The position numbers and the translations under genes were made by a program. Source: Rhodospirillaceae bacterium (lineage in GTDB: Bacteria > Pseudomonadota > Alphaproteobacteria > Rhodospirillales > Rhodospirillaceae). From it: a stretch of DNA of 64,000 nucleotides. The notes beneath the pieces were generated by a model. That model made no database searches. It saw only the letters and a program-made list of their open reading frames with translations, and was not told where the DNA came from. This document shows positions 26,322-35,574 of the stretch, in pieces. The stretch is taken from NCBI GenBank assembly GCA_018666155.1, contig JABJAH010000032.1, positions 17,028 through 81,027 of the forward strand. Reading direction: 5' to 3'. Within the stretch, counting starts at the first letter, position 1; every line of letters begins with the position of its first letter.

Positions 26322-26409
26322 AGGGCGCACCTGTATTCTGTAAACCGGCAATCTAGTGGTCAATAACGACTAGGCGCCCGTCAAACAACGGTCGGTTCAT
26401 CCGACCCCT

Positions 26410-26443
26410 TCGGCCTATCCTTGATGGATGGGCCGTTTTTTTT
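26410..26443 (+). terminator. Rho-independent terminator after DUF465 gene
   Basis: CGGCCTATCC and GGATGGGCCG form an imperfect stem with a short loop, followed by eight T. It lies 90 bases after the stop. Confidence 0.88.
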
Positions 26444-26458
26444 GTGGCGGGCCGGCCT

Positions 26459-27133
26459 CTAGTTTTCAGCCGAACTTGGACGGAAGAGATTTTCTGCAGT
26501 GACTTTAGGGGCGGCAGGCGTGGCAGCCGCAATTTCGTCTCGCGCATTGGTCTCGTCGTTGGACTGATCGACGTCCGGCACAGCCTTGGGTAATATTATT
26601 CCCGCTTTCTTTGCTCGACGAGCTGCCAAGGCTAGGGCCTTTTGAAGATCAGGCTCGTTGCATAATCCTAAAGTGAGCGGGTTTTGCGGTTTGATATTCT
26701 GCATGTTCCAGTGTGTGCGATCACGGATCGAATTAATCGTCGGCTTTGTCGTTCCCAGTAAACGGGAGATTTGTGAGTCGGCCAGTTCGGGGTGGTGACG
26801 CAGAAGCCACGCGATAGCATCCGGCCGTTCCTGTCGTTTCGAAACCGGCGTATAACGGGCACCCTTGGACCGAGCCTTTGGCTTCGGAATATCAGATCTG
26901 CTCAGTTTCAAACTGTAACGAGCTTTGTCTTCGCCGCGTTTTATCTCGTCGGCGCTGAGTTGCCCATTGGACGTCGGGTCAACGCCGACAATACCAACAG
27001 CAACCTCTCCATCAGCTATCGCCTGAACTTCGAGCTCATGCATACCTGTGAAATCAGCAATTTGCGTGAAGGTCAGTGTCGTGTTGTCGACCAGCCAAAC
27101 TGCGGTCGCTTTTGGCATAAGCGGTAAAGCCAT
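26459..27133 (-). CDS. trcR: DUF1013 family cell-cycle transcriptional regulator TrcR
   Basis: This 224-residue protein has the conserved DUF1013 start LPLMPKATAVWLVDNTTLTFTQIADFTGMHELEVQAIADGEV and the second helix-turn-helix-like block RPDAIAWLLRHHPELADSQISRLLGTTKPTINSIRDRTHWN. In Caulobacter the DUF1013 protein TrcR associates with RNA polymerase and controls cell-cycle transcription. It is nearly restricted to alphaproteobacteria, which supports the taxonomic call. The C-terminus (about 40 residues) is variable. AAAGGA precedes the ATG. Confidence 0.92.
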   Translation of the reverse strand: MALPLMPKATAVWLVDNTTLTFTQIADFTGMHELEVQAIADGEVAVGIVGVDPTSNGQLSADEIKRGEDKARYSLKLSRSDIPKPKARSKGARYTPVSKRQERPDAIAWLLRHHPELADSQISRLLGTTKPTINSIRDRTHWNMQNIKPQNPLTLGLCNEPDLQKALALAARRAKKAGIILPKAVPDVDQSNDETNARDEIAAATPAAPKVTAENLFRPSSAEN

Positions 27134-27251
27134 GGAGCTATCCTTTCGAGGGTGATCAGCGCCAGATCAAGCCGGGCATCGGCGCTGTAAGTCACGATTT
27201 GTGGCGCTGGTATATCGGAATAGGGGAGGCAGGGTCAAACCTGATGAACGC

Positions 27252-28253
27252 CTAAATCGTCTCCATATTGAGCAAAATTTTGCCAATATGGCTGCTGCTC
27301 TCCATGATTTGATGCGCTTCGGACGCCTTCGTGAGAGATAGAATGCGGTCTATTTTAGGCCTGAATTGACCTTTTTCTATCCAAGGCCAGACAGTCTCGG
27401 TAACAGATTTCGCTATGCTTTCCTTGACGGAAAGAGGTCGAGATCGAAGTGTAGAGCCAGAAATCGTCAATCTCTTAAGCATGAGGGGCATAAAATCAAT
27501 TTCAGCCTTAGACCCACCAAGAAATGCAATAAATGCCAGTCTTCCGTCTGGCCTCAGGCATTTTAGGTTCTTCGCAATATATTCGCCACCGACCATGTCG
27601 AGGATGACATCGACCCCCTTTTTGGGGCGATCGCGGATGATGCTCACGAAATCCTGGTCTCGATAGTTGATCGCTATATCTGCCCCTAAGTCGAGGCAGG
27701 CCTGGCACTTTTCGTCGGAACCCGCTGTAACGACGACTTCGCAGCCATGCGCTTTGGCCATCTGTATTGCGGTCGTGCCAATGCCACTCGTACCACCATG
27801 TACAAGCAGGCTCTCCCCTGGTTGGAGTTGGCTCCTGTCGAACACGTTATGCCAAACCGTAAAGACTGTTTCAGGTAGGGCGGCAGCATCGATTACGTTC
27901 AGTCCAGCTGGTATGGGCATACACGTAACCGCGTCTGACGCGGCATATTCTGCGTAACCACCACCCGTTAGGAGGCTGCAAATGTGGTCGCCAACTTTCC
28001 ACGCATCAACGTCCTCTCCGACAGCTGCTATTATCCCTGAGACCTCAAGACCAGGAAGGTCGGACGCACCATCAGGAGGCGGATATTGGCCTAGACGTTG
28101 AAGAACATCTGGGCGATTAACTCCAGCCGCCGACACTTTAATAAGAACTTGATCGCGGTTGTAATCGGGGAGGGGGCGCGTTGTCTCGACCAGAACGTCC
28201 GGTCCACCAGGTTTTGTAATTTCTACGCAGCGCATGGACGGCGGTAAATTCAT
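27252..28253 (-). CDS. NAD(P)H quinone oxidoreductase (zinc-independent MDR family)
   Basis: This 333-residue member of the medium-chain reductase superfamily resembles the PIG3/quinone oxidoreductase group: MRCVEITKPGGPDVL, AGVNRPDVLQRLGQYPPP, the nucleotide motif VHGGTSGIGTTAIQMAKAHG and LDMVGGEYIAKNLKCL. No zinc ligands are seen. It probably reduces quinones or enones with NADPH. GGAAG precedes the ATG. Confidence 0.9.
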   Translation of the reverse strand: MNLPPSMRCVEITKPGGPDVLVETTRPLPDYNRDQVLIKVSAAGVNRPDVLQRLGQYPPPDGASDLPGLEVSGIIAAVGEDVDAWKVGDHICSLLTGGGYAEYAASDAVTCMPIPAGLNVIDAAALPETVFTVWHNVFDRSQLQPGESLLVHGGTSGIGTTAIQMAKAHGCEVVVTAGSDEKCQACLDLGADIAINYRDQDFVSIIRDRPKKGVDVILDMVGGEYIAKNLKCLRPDGRLAFIAFLGGSKAEIDFMPLMLKRLTISGSTLRSRPLSVKESIAKSVTETVWPWIEKGQFRPKIDRILSLTKASEAHQIMESSSHIGKILLNMETI

Positions 28254-28358
28254 GTTCTTTTTCTTCCGAGGGTTTTTGTCTTAGAGTTAGCGAGACTCTA
28301 GTAACCACCACAGGCGCCGTCCAGACAAAGGGCAGGCAGGATATACAGGAGAGGTGTG

Positions 28359-28538
28359 ATGGACGCCGAAGATCTTGAACCGTTGCGCAAGAAAGCCAAA
28401 CCGCGTGACCTTACTATTATGTCGATTGAAGATTTAGAAGAGTATATCGAGTTAATGTCGACGGAGATTGAGCGAACCAAAGCCGCGATAAAGGCGAAGC
28501 AAAGTGCGCGGATGGGGGCAGAGTCCGTTTTCAAATAA
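28359..28538 (+). CDS. DUF1192 small protein
   Basis: This 59-residue protein matches DUF1192, a short helical family of alphaproteobacteria with unknown function: LTIMSIEDLEEYIELMSTEIERTKAAIKAKQ. I choose the ATG at 28359, eight bases after GGAG; a GTG one codon earlier is possible. It is divergent from the oxidoreductase gene. Confidence 0.85.
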   Translation: MDAEDLEPLRKKAKPRDLTIMSIEDLEEYIELMSTEIERTKAAIKAKQSARMGAESVFK

Positions 28539-28552
28539 ATAGAGCTCGCGAT

Positions 28553-30583
28553 CTATAAGTCTGCGAGTTCGTCTCGGTGAGCGTCCGTCCAAGCAATTTC
28601 GAATAACGGCTTTGGTTTCTCTATGCCCTTCATTTCAAATTCACCGCGGGGCAGGAACCTGAATTTCTGACCCTGACATGCCTCGACAATAATATCTGAT
28701 ACCCAGGCGTGGCCGTCTGCGGCTTTGTCGCAAATCCGAGCTGTCATCTGTACGGCTTGTCCAAAGAAGTCATTCTCTTCCTCGACGGCCTCGCCAGTGT
28801 TGACGCCGACCCTAATTTCAACGGGAATTTCAGGACTCGCTTGGTTATGAGCGACCACGCCATGCAACATTTGGATTGACGCTGCTACGGCAGAAGGGCC
28901 ATCTGGGAACGTCGCCATAATGCCGTCGCCTGTGTGCTTAACTTCGCGCCCATTGTATTGCTGAATAGCGCCTCGTACGGCGTCATTATGTGCGCGAACT
29001 GCTTTTTGAGCGCCAGCATTCCCGAGGCGTTGGGTCATCGCCGTAGATCCGACGATGTCGGTAAAGAGGAAGGTAAACATGTTGGGCACGGCTGCTCGCT
29101 TTTCTGGCAGATTCCACTCAGTAAGGAGCCCACTTAACCCGTCATTGATTTTAGTCTGACCGGCCATAAAATTCTGCATCGCTTGGCTTCCGGCCTGGAT
29201 CATGCCGGCGTAACGCGGGTTGCTACCATGTGTCGGTATCTCGTCGCAGAAAGATTGGGCGCTAGCTGCGTTGGTGCCGATCAGTGCTAGACCGTTCTTA
29301 AGCACGGTTACCATGACGTCGTTGGGCAACCCTTTGGCCTGACATATCGTTGAACAGGCTCCACACATATACAGGTTCATGCCGAACTTACTGAACGTGT
29401 TCAGTTGGGGGTGGTCTTTCTGTATCGATGTAACCGCGTCTGTAAGAAACTTGAGGAAATCAGGTTTAACGGCGTCTGCGGGGCTTTTTTCTTTTTTCTT
29501 CTTTTCGGCAGCCTTACGCTTTTCCTCATCTTGTTTAGATTTCTTTTCTGCTTCTTTTTTCTTGCGCTCTTCTTCCTTTTTCTTTTCTGCTTTCTCTTTC
29601 TTTTCGTCTTTCTTTTCGTCTTTCTTTTCGTCTTTCTTTTCGTCCTTTTTCTCGTCTTTAGGTTTTTTCTTTTCGCCTTCTTCAGATTTTTTGTCGCCGC
29701 CTTTATCCGAAGGCGAGTCAGACTCAAAGCCGTCGTCATCAAGAGATGCCGCCGTCATATCACCTTCGGCATCTTCGTTTTTTACGCGCTTGGTGAGGTC
29801 GTCAAGATCCGAATCAGCGAGATTTGCCGCATCACGAGGCACTGGTTTTTTCTGAGCCCTCTGTTTCACCGGCATTGTCTTTGGCGCCGGCCCACGTTTT
29901 TCCTGTGGCTTTTTCTTGAACAAGCGCAAGAAATTGAAGTGCTTGTTTAGATACATAAAAGCAGAACCGAAAAACAACAGGATGAAAGTGCCGAATAGAA
30001 GGGGGTTACGATTGCCGTTCGGAACCAGCCCTGCTTCGACCAACTGAAAAAGAATGAGTGTTACGGCCACGGAACCTATAACGGCAACGAGTATGCTTAA
30101 GGCAAACCCAGTTAGAATAGTTAGGAACGCGTTCTTAGCCTTCTTTCTAGTTTGCTGTTTCTGTTTGCTCGCGTCTTTTTTGATTGCTTGCTGGCGCGCG
30201 CCTGATCCGGAGCTACGTCCTTCAGGTCTCGGTGTGGAGCGAGTAGGTTTCCCTCCACCGCGTGCCTTGCTGCCGGCACTCGCTTTGCCTCCGCTTCCAG
30301 CGCCACCCTTTGCCGAAGGTTCACCACCCTGCGCTTTTGCTCCGAACATGGTATCGGAGTCCGAAATCTTTTTTGCGCGATTGCCCTGATAGGTGACGAC
30401 CTCTTCGGTCGTATTGGTTTCTGGGTAAAAGGATTCCCGTATGACGCGGGCCGGGTAGCCGAGATTGGTCTCGACCGATTTGGTTTCCTCGATGGCGATT
30501 TCGCGCTCTTCGGCTTCAAAACGAGCGTGAACGTGCCATCGTCCGTTCTGATAATAATATATTTCGTAGTGTTCGATCGCCAT
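28553..30583 (-). CDS. Membrane-anchored class III adenylate/guanylate cyclase with lysine-rich linker
   Basis: This 676-residue protein has, in order: a conserved N-terminal domain (1-70, YEIYYYQNGRWHVHARF); a Gly/Ser/Lys-rich linker; two membrane helices (about 152-186 and 195-216); a very Lys/Glu/Asp-rich stretch (about 295-370) with KKDE repeats; a helical domain of about 115 residues (375-490) shared with the paralogue downstream; and a class III cyclase domain (500-676). Metal aspartates Asp509 (FTDIVGST) and Asp553 (HTGDG) are present and Arg616 is kept, but the usual VN pair is VQ. It is probably an active cyclase. The paralogue at 30763-32661 lies upstream in the same direction. Confidence 0.88.
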   Translation of the reverse strand: MAIEHYEIYYYQNGRWHVHARFEAEEREIAIEETKSVETNLGYPARVIRESFYPETNTTEEVVTYQGNRAKKISDSDTMFGAKAQGGEPSAKGGAGSGGKASAGSKARGGGKPTRSTPRPEGRSSGSGARQQAIKKDASKQKQQTRKKAKNAFLTILTGFALSILVAVIGSVAVTLILFQLVEAGLVPNGNRNPLLFGTFILLFFGSAFMYLNKHFNFLRLFKKKPQEKRGPAPKTMPVKQRAQKKPVPRDAANLADSDLDDLTKRVKNEDAEGDMTAASLDDDGFESDSPSDKGGDKKSEEGEKKKPKDEKKDEKKDEKKDEKKDEKKEKAEKKKEEERKKKEAEKKSKQDEEKRKAAEKKKKEKSPADAVKPDFLKFLTDAVTSIQKDHPQLNTFSKFGMNLYMCGACSTICQAKGLPNDVMVTVLKNGLALIGTNAASAQSFCDEIPTHGSNPRYAGMIQAGSQAMQNFMAGQTKINDGLSGLLTEWNLPEKRAAVPNMFTFLFTDIVGSTAMTQRLGNAGAQKAVRAHNDAVRGAIQQYNGREVKHTGDGIMATFPDGPSAVAASIQMLHGVVAHNQASPEIPVEIRVGVNTGEAVEEENDFFGQAVQMTARICDKAADGHAWVSDIIVEACQGQKFRFLPRGEFEMKGIEKPKPLFEIAWTDAHRDELADL
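29593..29658. repeat. 12-bp tandem repeat inside the cyclase gene
   Basis: The unit CGTCTTTCTTTT occurs three times exactly (29605-29640) with degenerate copies on both sides. On the coding strand it specifies the KKDE repeats. Such an in-frame repeat can change length by slippage without a frameshift. Confidence 0.8.
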
Positions 30584-30762
30584 GGTCTGTGCTCGCCGTT
30601 CGCTCGACGGTCCTTTACCAACGGTCGAATTTGAGTCCGACTTATCCCGCCATTGAGGGGATTGTTAGTGGTTTCTGCCGCTAACATCAAGAATATGCAG
30701 GAGAATTCCTAAAGGGGTCTTAACCTCCAAGCGAAGAAATCCTGCTGAAAATCGCCAATTGG

Positions 30763-32661
30763 CTATGCTGGCAATGGATCCCATATAATTTCAACGGCTG
30801 GGCCTTTTTCTAAAATGCCGCTGTGAGCGCTAGGGATGGCTCGGTCAAAGACAACGTCTTTAATGGTGCAGGACTTAGAGAGCATAGCATCGCAGGCAAT
30901 TCTGCCGTCGCCTAGCCGCCTGCACAGATCGTCGCAGCAACTGAAAACGTCACCTGAGAAATCTGGGTCACTTTGATTTATGAGGCTGGCCACCAATGCC
31001 ACACGCGTCGGCGGCAGCGGCTCCGGCGATTTGCGATTGTGTTCCTGGTCTTGCTGAATCGAAATAGCCGCGCAGATTGCGTCATCGGGGTTCTCGAACC
31101 GGGCAAAAATTCCTTTTCCTGTATGGCGAACTTCCTCGCCCCCGCAGTTCGCCAAGACACGACGAACGCTTCGATTGTGTTTGGTCATAGAGTCTTCGGC
31201 AGCCCCGCCCGGCGTTGTGCCGGGAATGTTGGTGTAGGTCAGAAGAAATATATCGCCGAAATTCGGTTGTGGCTCGTGGCCCGCCGTATGCCATTTTTGA
31301 AGAAGGGTGCCTATGTCCTTGGCAGGACTATTTGTGAATTGCAGATGTCGAACCATCGCTTGTTGACCGGCTTCAATTACGTTTTGGTTCTTTTTAGCAT
31401 CCATGTTCTCGTTATAAGCAGAAAAGAAAGAGTCGCGCATTGCGTTGCCATGCCCAATGAGTTTGAGTGCATCTGACAAGACTGCGTGCTCAGAGTCGGG
31501 CGTAAGACCACGTTGGTCTGCCAACGCCGAGGCGGCTCCTGCTAAGTAAAGGCTAACGCCGAACTGCGTTCGTGCGTCCATTTGGTCATGACTGGCGCGC
31601 AGGGTCATGACGGTGTCGCCGAGGAAACGCATCATAATTAACGGTTCAATATCCATTTCGGTCAGGGCTGTCGTCGGTGGCGGTTTGCTGCGGGTTTGAG
31701 CGCTTTCCGACTCATTCGGGGCTGAAGGCTGAGAGCCATCAGTTGCCGGTTCACTAGATTTGCTCTCGGTATTCTTCGATATCGGAATGTCATGATTTTC
31801 GTTTGGCGTCGCGATACTTGATGCTTGTTCGTTCGCTTGTCCTTCTTTGGGGAGGTTTAGTGCGTCAGCCCCGTCTAGCTCTATTGGTTCAATTGTGACA
31901 TCGGGGTCACCGCGCATGGTTTTCATTTCAAAGACAGCGCGCTTGCTTTCCTTTTGGTCTAATGAATCTCGATGTTTTGGTTTTAGACACATTGCTTCAT
32001 GTGGTGATGTCAGCTTCTGTTGTTGTATGGGAGTTGCGATAGCTGAACGCCTGGCAAAAAGTTGCTGCCACGGCACGTAAGCTTTGTTGAGCGCGACTGC
32101 GCTTAACAGGAACATTGCGATGTACCAATAAGCCGTAATTTGGGATCCGACATCACTTGAAACCGTATAGCCCAGTTTGTTGATGGCGTTTAACGCGGTC
32201 GCAAGCAGCGCGGTAAGCGCCGCCGCTAGAATCAAGCTGCCGCCGAGCGCGAGCACAAGTCGAATAGCGAAGGTTCCGTCGCTAACGGTTTTCAAAGGAT
32301 GTTGGTTTTTTCCCTGTTCTGCCGTTTCTGTTTTTCCGGTGTTTCTGGTGTTTCCGGTGCTTTCGGCAATGCCCGCGGGGCGGCGTTGGTTTCGCGGCAG
32401 CGGTTTTGAACGCAATGACGTCGACTTGATCTGCGCCAATTGGATCTTGGCATTCGGGCTTGTGTAGGCCGTGGTCTCTTCCGAATAGTTTTGATCGCGG
32501 TGATACGTGTCTTTGACCACTTTCGTTGGATAGCCGGTTCGCAGTTCCGTATTACGAGCGTCTAATATGGCTTCGTCCCGTTCAGCACCTGGATAACGGG
32601 CGTGGAAGTACCAGCGTCCTTGGTCGAGCACATAAACTTCGAATTGTACGACTCTGAGCAT
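30763..32661 (-). CDS. Paralogue of the cyclase with degenerate (pseudo-)cyclase domain
   Basis: This 632-residue protein has the same architecture as its neighbour: N-terminal domain (FEVYVLDQGRWYFHARYP), two membrane helices (about 133-160 and 175-195), a polar linker, the shared helical domain (about 343-460) and a C-terminal cyclase-like domain (465-632). The first metal aspartate is Asn478 (YTNI for FTDI), the second is Lys516 (HTGKG for HTGDG), and the VNxxAR block is gone (SCCDDLCRRL). Catalysis is therefore not expected. It could pair with the active paralogue, as class III cyclases work as dimers; this is inference. Confidence 0.85.
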   Translation of the reverse strand: MLRVVQFEVYVLDQGRWYFHARYPGAERDEAILDARNTELRTGYPTKVVKDTYHRDQNYSEETTAYTSPNAKIQLAQIKSTSLRSKPLPRNQRRPAGIAESTGNTRNTGKTETAEQGKNQHPLKTVSDGTFAIRLVLALGGSLILAAALTALLATALNAINKLGYTVSSDVGSQITAYWYIAMFLLSAVALNKAYVPWQQLFARRSAIATPIQQQKLTSPHEAMCLKPKHRDSLDQKESKRAVFEMKTMRGDPDVTIEPIELDGADALNLPKEGQANEQASSIATPNENHDIPISKNTESKSSEPATDGSQPSAPNESESAQTRSKPPPTTALTEMDIEPLIMMRFLGDTVMTLRASHDQMDARTQFGVSLYLAGAASALADQRGLTPDSEHAVLSDALKLIGHGNAMRDSFFSAYNENMDAKKNQNVIEAGQQAMVRHLQFTNSPAKDIGTLLQKWHTAGHEPQPNFGDIFLLTYTNIPGTTPGGAAEDSMTKHNRSVRRVLANCGGEEVRHTGKGIFARFENPDDAICAAISIQQDQEHNRKSPEPLPPTRVALVASLINQSDPDFSGDVFSCCDDLCRRLGDGRIACDAMLSKSCTIKDVVFDRAIPSAHSGILEKGPAVEIIWDPLPA

Positions 32662-32726
32662 GCCGATTCTGGGTAATTGCGGTTATTTGATAAACGCGCA
32701 AATCGGCTAAAGGTTCGCTTTAAACA

Positions 32727-32756
32727 CAAAAAAGCCGCCTTCCGGAGAAGGCGGCT
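32727..32756 (-). terminator. Rho-independent terminator of rpmE
   Basis: On the minus strand GCCGCCTT and AAGGCGGC form a perfect stem followed by TTTTTTG. It lies about 25 bases after the rpmE stop. Confidence 0.9.
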
Positions 32757-32780
32757 ACTACATTTGGTATATGGCCGAAA

Positions 32781-33005
32781 TTAGTTCTTTAGGCCAAACG
32801 TTGCAAAGCGCTTGTTAAATTTGGCGAGCTGGCCACCTGAATCAAGCAGACGGTGCACTCCAGTCCACGCAGGATGGGTCTTAGGGTCAACGTCAAGGCG
32901 GATCGTATCGCCCTCTTTACCCATGGTGCTGCGTGTCGTGTATTCGCTTCCGTCCGTCATGATCACTGTAATGTCATGATAATCGGGATGAATGTCTTTT
33001 TTCAT
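32781..33005 (-). CDS. rpmE: 50S ribosomal protein L31
   Basis: This 74-residue protein begins [22 protein letters not shown] and contains KTHPAWTG and [11 protein letters not shown], the L31 pattern. The zinc-binding cysteines (CxxC) are absent, so it is the C-minus form. It is a single transcript with its own terminator. Confidence 0.95.
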   Translation of the reverse strand: MKKDIHPDYHDITVIMTDGSEYTTRSTMGKEGDTIRLDVDPKTHPAWTGVHRLLDSGGQLAKFNKRFATFGLKN

Positions 33006-33086
33006 TGTGTGCCTCGTATCAAAAGTCGCTGGGGTATAGCGAAACAGATAACCGGAGGCAAGGCCTCTCGGTGATCAAGCGCCCAA

Positions 33087-34310
33087 CTACCTTTGGTCCA
33101 ATTTCAGCTCAATTCGGCGGTTTTTGCCCCGGGCTAGAACGGTTTTCGCCGGGTCAATCGGCTGATATTCGCCAAATCCTGCGGCAGCGAGACGTTCTGG
33201 CGCCACACCCTGAGCGATAAGAAAGCGGACGACGGACAGCGCTCGCGCGATGGATAGTTCCCAATTTGATCGAAAAGTGGCCGTTCTGATGGGTAAATCG
33301 TCGGTATGGCCGTCGACCCTCATTATCCAGTCGACCTCGTCGGGTATGTCGCGCGCAATGTCGATGAGTGTCTTGGCCAGTTGAGTGAGCTGACGCTGTC
33401 CCTCTGTCCCCAAGTCGGCAGAGCCGCTTGCAAAGAGCACCTCGGATTGGAATACAAACCGGTCTCCAGCGACGCGAATGCCTGGGCGGGTACCCAATAT
33501 ATCTTTGAGACGACCAAAGAATTCAGATCGGTATCGTTGTAGTTCTTGGACTTTTCCGGCTAATGCGCGGTTCATTCTTCGTCCGAGATCAGCGATTTGG
33601 GCCCGTTGTTCTATTGATAGAGCATCAGATGCGTCTAAAGTTTCCGCCAACCGGGCCAGTTCTTGCCGTAGAGATTCTAATTGTTGGCTCATTAAGGCTG
33701 CTTGAGCTCTGGCTTCTACGGAGACACGACGCTCTGTGGCAACTTCGCGTTCGCGCTCGACTACCGTATCTCCCAAACGAGAGATTTCCGTTTCTAGTTC
33801 TGTTTTTAATGCTTCGAGCGCTCGAACGTTTTGTGCCAGTAGAGCTAACCGTTGGCGCTGTTCTGTTATCTGTGCTTGGTTCGCTTCTGCTGCCTCTACC
33901 GCAGCGTTGATGGCCGTCTGCATACGAGCCAGTTCAGCATCTCGCGCTCTTGCTTCATCATCTCGCGTTTCAATTTGGCCCAGAAGTTCGCGATTTTCCA
34001 TTCGGAGGGATGCTAAATCATCGAGTTCTACATTCGCAGCCTGAAGTTGGTCGGACAGCTGCGACACATTGAGTGTTAGATCCGTGTTGGCTTGCCGCTC
34101 AAGCGCTAACATTTCTCCTAGTTCGTTGACTTGCGAAGTAAGCCGCTCAAGGGCGGCGTCTCGCCCTGATAGAGCTTGACCAAGAAAAAATTGGCCAAGA
34201 ACAAAGACCATCAGAATGAAAATTATGAGAATAAGAAGTGTCGCAAGCGCGTCGACGAACCCTGGCCAGATGTCTGTTGTGCGACGGGTGCGGCGGGCTA
34301 GCGTAGCCAT
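33087..34310 (-). CDS. MotB-like protein with OmpA/peptidoglycan-binding domain
   Basis: This 407-residue protein has a basic N-terminus, one membrane helix with a buried Asp20 (WPGFVDALATLLILIIFILMVF), a coiled coil of more than 200 residues (about 50-265) and a C-terminal OmpA-like domain (LFASGSADLGTEGQRQL through GEYQPIDPAKTVLARGKNRRIELKL). The helix with a single acidic residue followed by a peptidoglycan-binding end is the layout of MotB, TolR and ExbD stators. It follows its MotA/TolQ-like partner by 16 bp. The coiled coil is much longer than in flagellar MotB, and no flagellar genes are near. Confidence 0.85.
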   Translation of the reverse strand: MATLARRTRRTTDIWPGFVDALATLLILIIFILMVFVLGQFFLGQALSGRDAALERLTSQVNELGEMLALERQANTDLTLNVSQLSDQLQAANVELDDLASLRMENRELLGQIETRDDEARARDAELARMQTAINAAVEAAEANQAQITEQRQRLALLAQNVRALEALKTELETEISRLGDTVVEREREVATERRVSVEARAQAALMSQQLESLRQELARLAETLDASDALSIEQRAQIADLGRRMNRALAGKVQELQRYRSEFFGRLKDILGTRPGIRVAGDRFVFQSEVLFASGSADLGTEGQRQLTQLAKTLIDIARDIPDEVDWIMRVDGHTDDLPIRTATFRSNWELSIARALSVVRFLIAQGVAPERLAAAGFGEYQPIDPAKTVLARGKNRRIELKLDQR

Positions 34311-34326
34311 CGGGTTTCTCTAAGTC

Positions 34327-35541
34327 CTAGCTTTCTGACGCATCACTGCGGCTACCGGTTGCAGCGACGGTCTTAGCGAGCAGTTTGATTTCAGACCGAA
34401 GGTCTTTGACCATTTGGTCGCGTCCAGATGAGAGCTCGGTGACCAATCGGTTCAGAGATTGATCAATATTACGAATATGATTTTTGGTGCCGTCGTCCAA
34501 TCCTGATTCTTGTGGCTGCGAGAGGGCTTCGCCAAGCGCACCGACTTTTTCCAGCAGTGGGGAAAGATCCCTTTGGTTCCCAGCCATCTTTAATAGAACC
34601 TGTTGTTCGGCTTTCATCTGTTCCGTCAACAGAGTCAATTTATCGTTCATGGTCGCGAAATGCTGGTTACCCGTAATGCGGCTTTCTTCGCCGCGCCCCA
34701 AGAGGCGTTGCAGTTCATCCAGGCTTTCGGCGGTTTGTTCGAGTAGCGCCTCTGTGTACGCGGAAACACCTTGCTCACCCTCGCTCAAGGTTGTTCCGGA
34801 TGAAAGCCGGGTCATGCCCGACAGCCACTCTTCAAGATCGTTGTAAAATGCGTTCTGTGCTTGCCCGGCTTGTAAATCGAGGAATCCCAGTACGAGGGAT
34901 CCTGCCAAGCCGAACAGAGACGAGGAAAACGCGGTTCCCATGCCGTCGAGAGGCGCTTCGAGACCAGCTTTTAGATCGTTGAAGACCAGCGAAATATCTT
35001 CGCCGGAAATAGACAGATTACGAATAACATCCCCGACAGACGCAACGGTGCCTAGCAATCCCCAGAACGTTCCGAGAAGGCCCAAAAAGATTGAGAGTCC
35101 AACGAAATATCGGGCTAGATCGCGAGACTCTTCAAGTCGTGACGCGATGCCATCTAAGAGTGTTCGCATCGCCTGAGCACTAAGCGAGAATTTTCCACCT
35201 CGACTTTGGCTCTCAGACAACATGCGTGCCATGGGTGAAAGTAATTTCGGCCCACTTCCCGATAGGGGTGGCGGGGTCTCTTCCGCCGCATGCCCGTCGT
35301 CACTTTTTTCCCGCGCCGCATTGTCTTGAAAAGACTCTAACCATTCAGCTTCTGGCTTGAGCATCATTACTTGGCGCACATTTAAAATGATGCCGAAGAG
35401 TAGAACACCGAGAATCAATCCGTTTAAGAGCGGATTAGCCATAAAAGCTTCGATGAGAGTTCCGTATAGAAACGCGCCCGCAACTGCTCCCGCGACTAAG
35501 AACAGCGTCATCCGCGTAAGAAAGCGTGTGGTGTCAGTCAT
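34327..35541 (-). CDS. MotA/TolQ/ExbB-like proton channel protein
   Basis: This 404-residue protein has four membrane helices: FLTRMTLFLVAGAVAGAFLY, NPLLNGLILGVLLFGIILNV, FVGLSIFLGLLGTFWGLLGTV and MGTAFSSSLFGLAGSLVLGF. The last two carry the Gly/Thr-rich pattern of MotA/TolQ channels. The C-terminal 160 residues are polar and helical, and probably cytoplasmic. With the MotB-like gene downstream it would form a proton-driven complex coupled to peptidoglycan. The process it powers is unknown. Confidence 0.82.
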   Translation of the reverse strand: MTDTTRFLTRMTLFLVAGAVAGAFLYGTLIEAFMANPLLNGLILGVLLFGIILNVRQVMMLKPEAEWLESFQDNAAREKSDDGHAAEETPPPLSGSGPKLLSPMARMLSESQSRGGKFSLSAQAMRTLLDGIASRLEESRDLARYFVGLSIFLGLLGTFWGLLGTVASVGDVIRNLSISGEDISLVFNDLKAGLEAPLDGMGTAFSSSLFGLAGSLVLGFLDLQAGQAQNAFYNDLEEWLSGMTRLSSGTTLSEGEQGVSAYTEALLEQTAESLDELQRLLGRGEESRITGNQHFATMNDKLTLLTEQMKAEQQVLLKMAGNQRDLSPLLEKVGALGEALSQPQESGLDDGTKNHIRNIDQSLNRLVTELSSGRDQMVKDLRSEIKLLAKTVAATGSRSDASES

Positions 35542-35574
35542 TCCGGCACCGTGAAACTATCTCTGGTGAATCAT

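Noticed and set aside
29593..29658. CRISPR-like repeat
   Set aside because: The units are contiguous 12-mers with no spacers and are in frame inside a coding gene.
29379..29950. Long plus-strand frames rich in Phe and Ser
   Set aside because: They are the antisense reading of the Lys/Glu-rich linker of the cyclase and have no start signals.
33087..35541. Zorya-type anti-phage system (ZorAB-like pair)
   Set aside because: The MotA/MotB layout is similar, but no ZorC/ZorD helicase or ZorE nuclease is nearby. The neighbours (rpmE, suhB, efp) are ordinary chromosomal genes.
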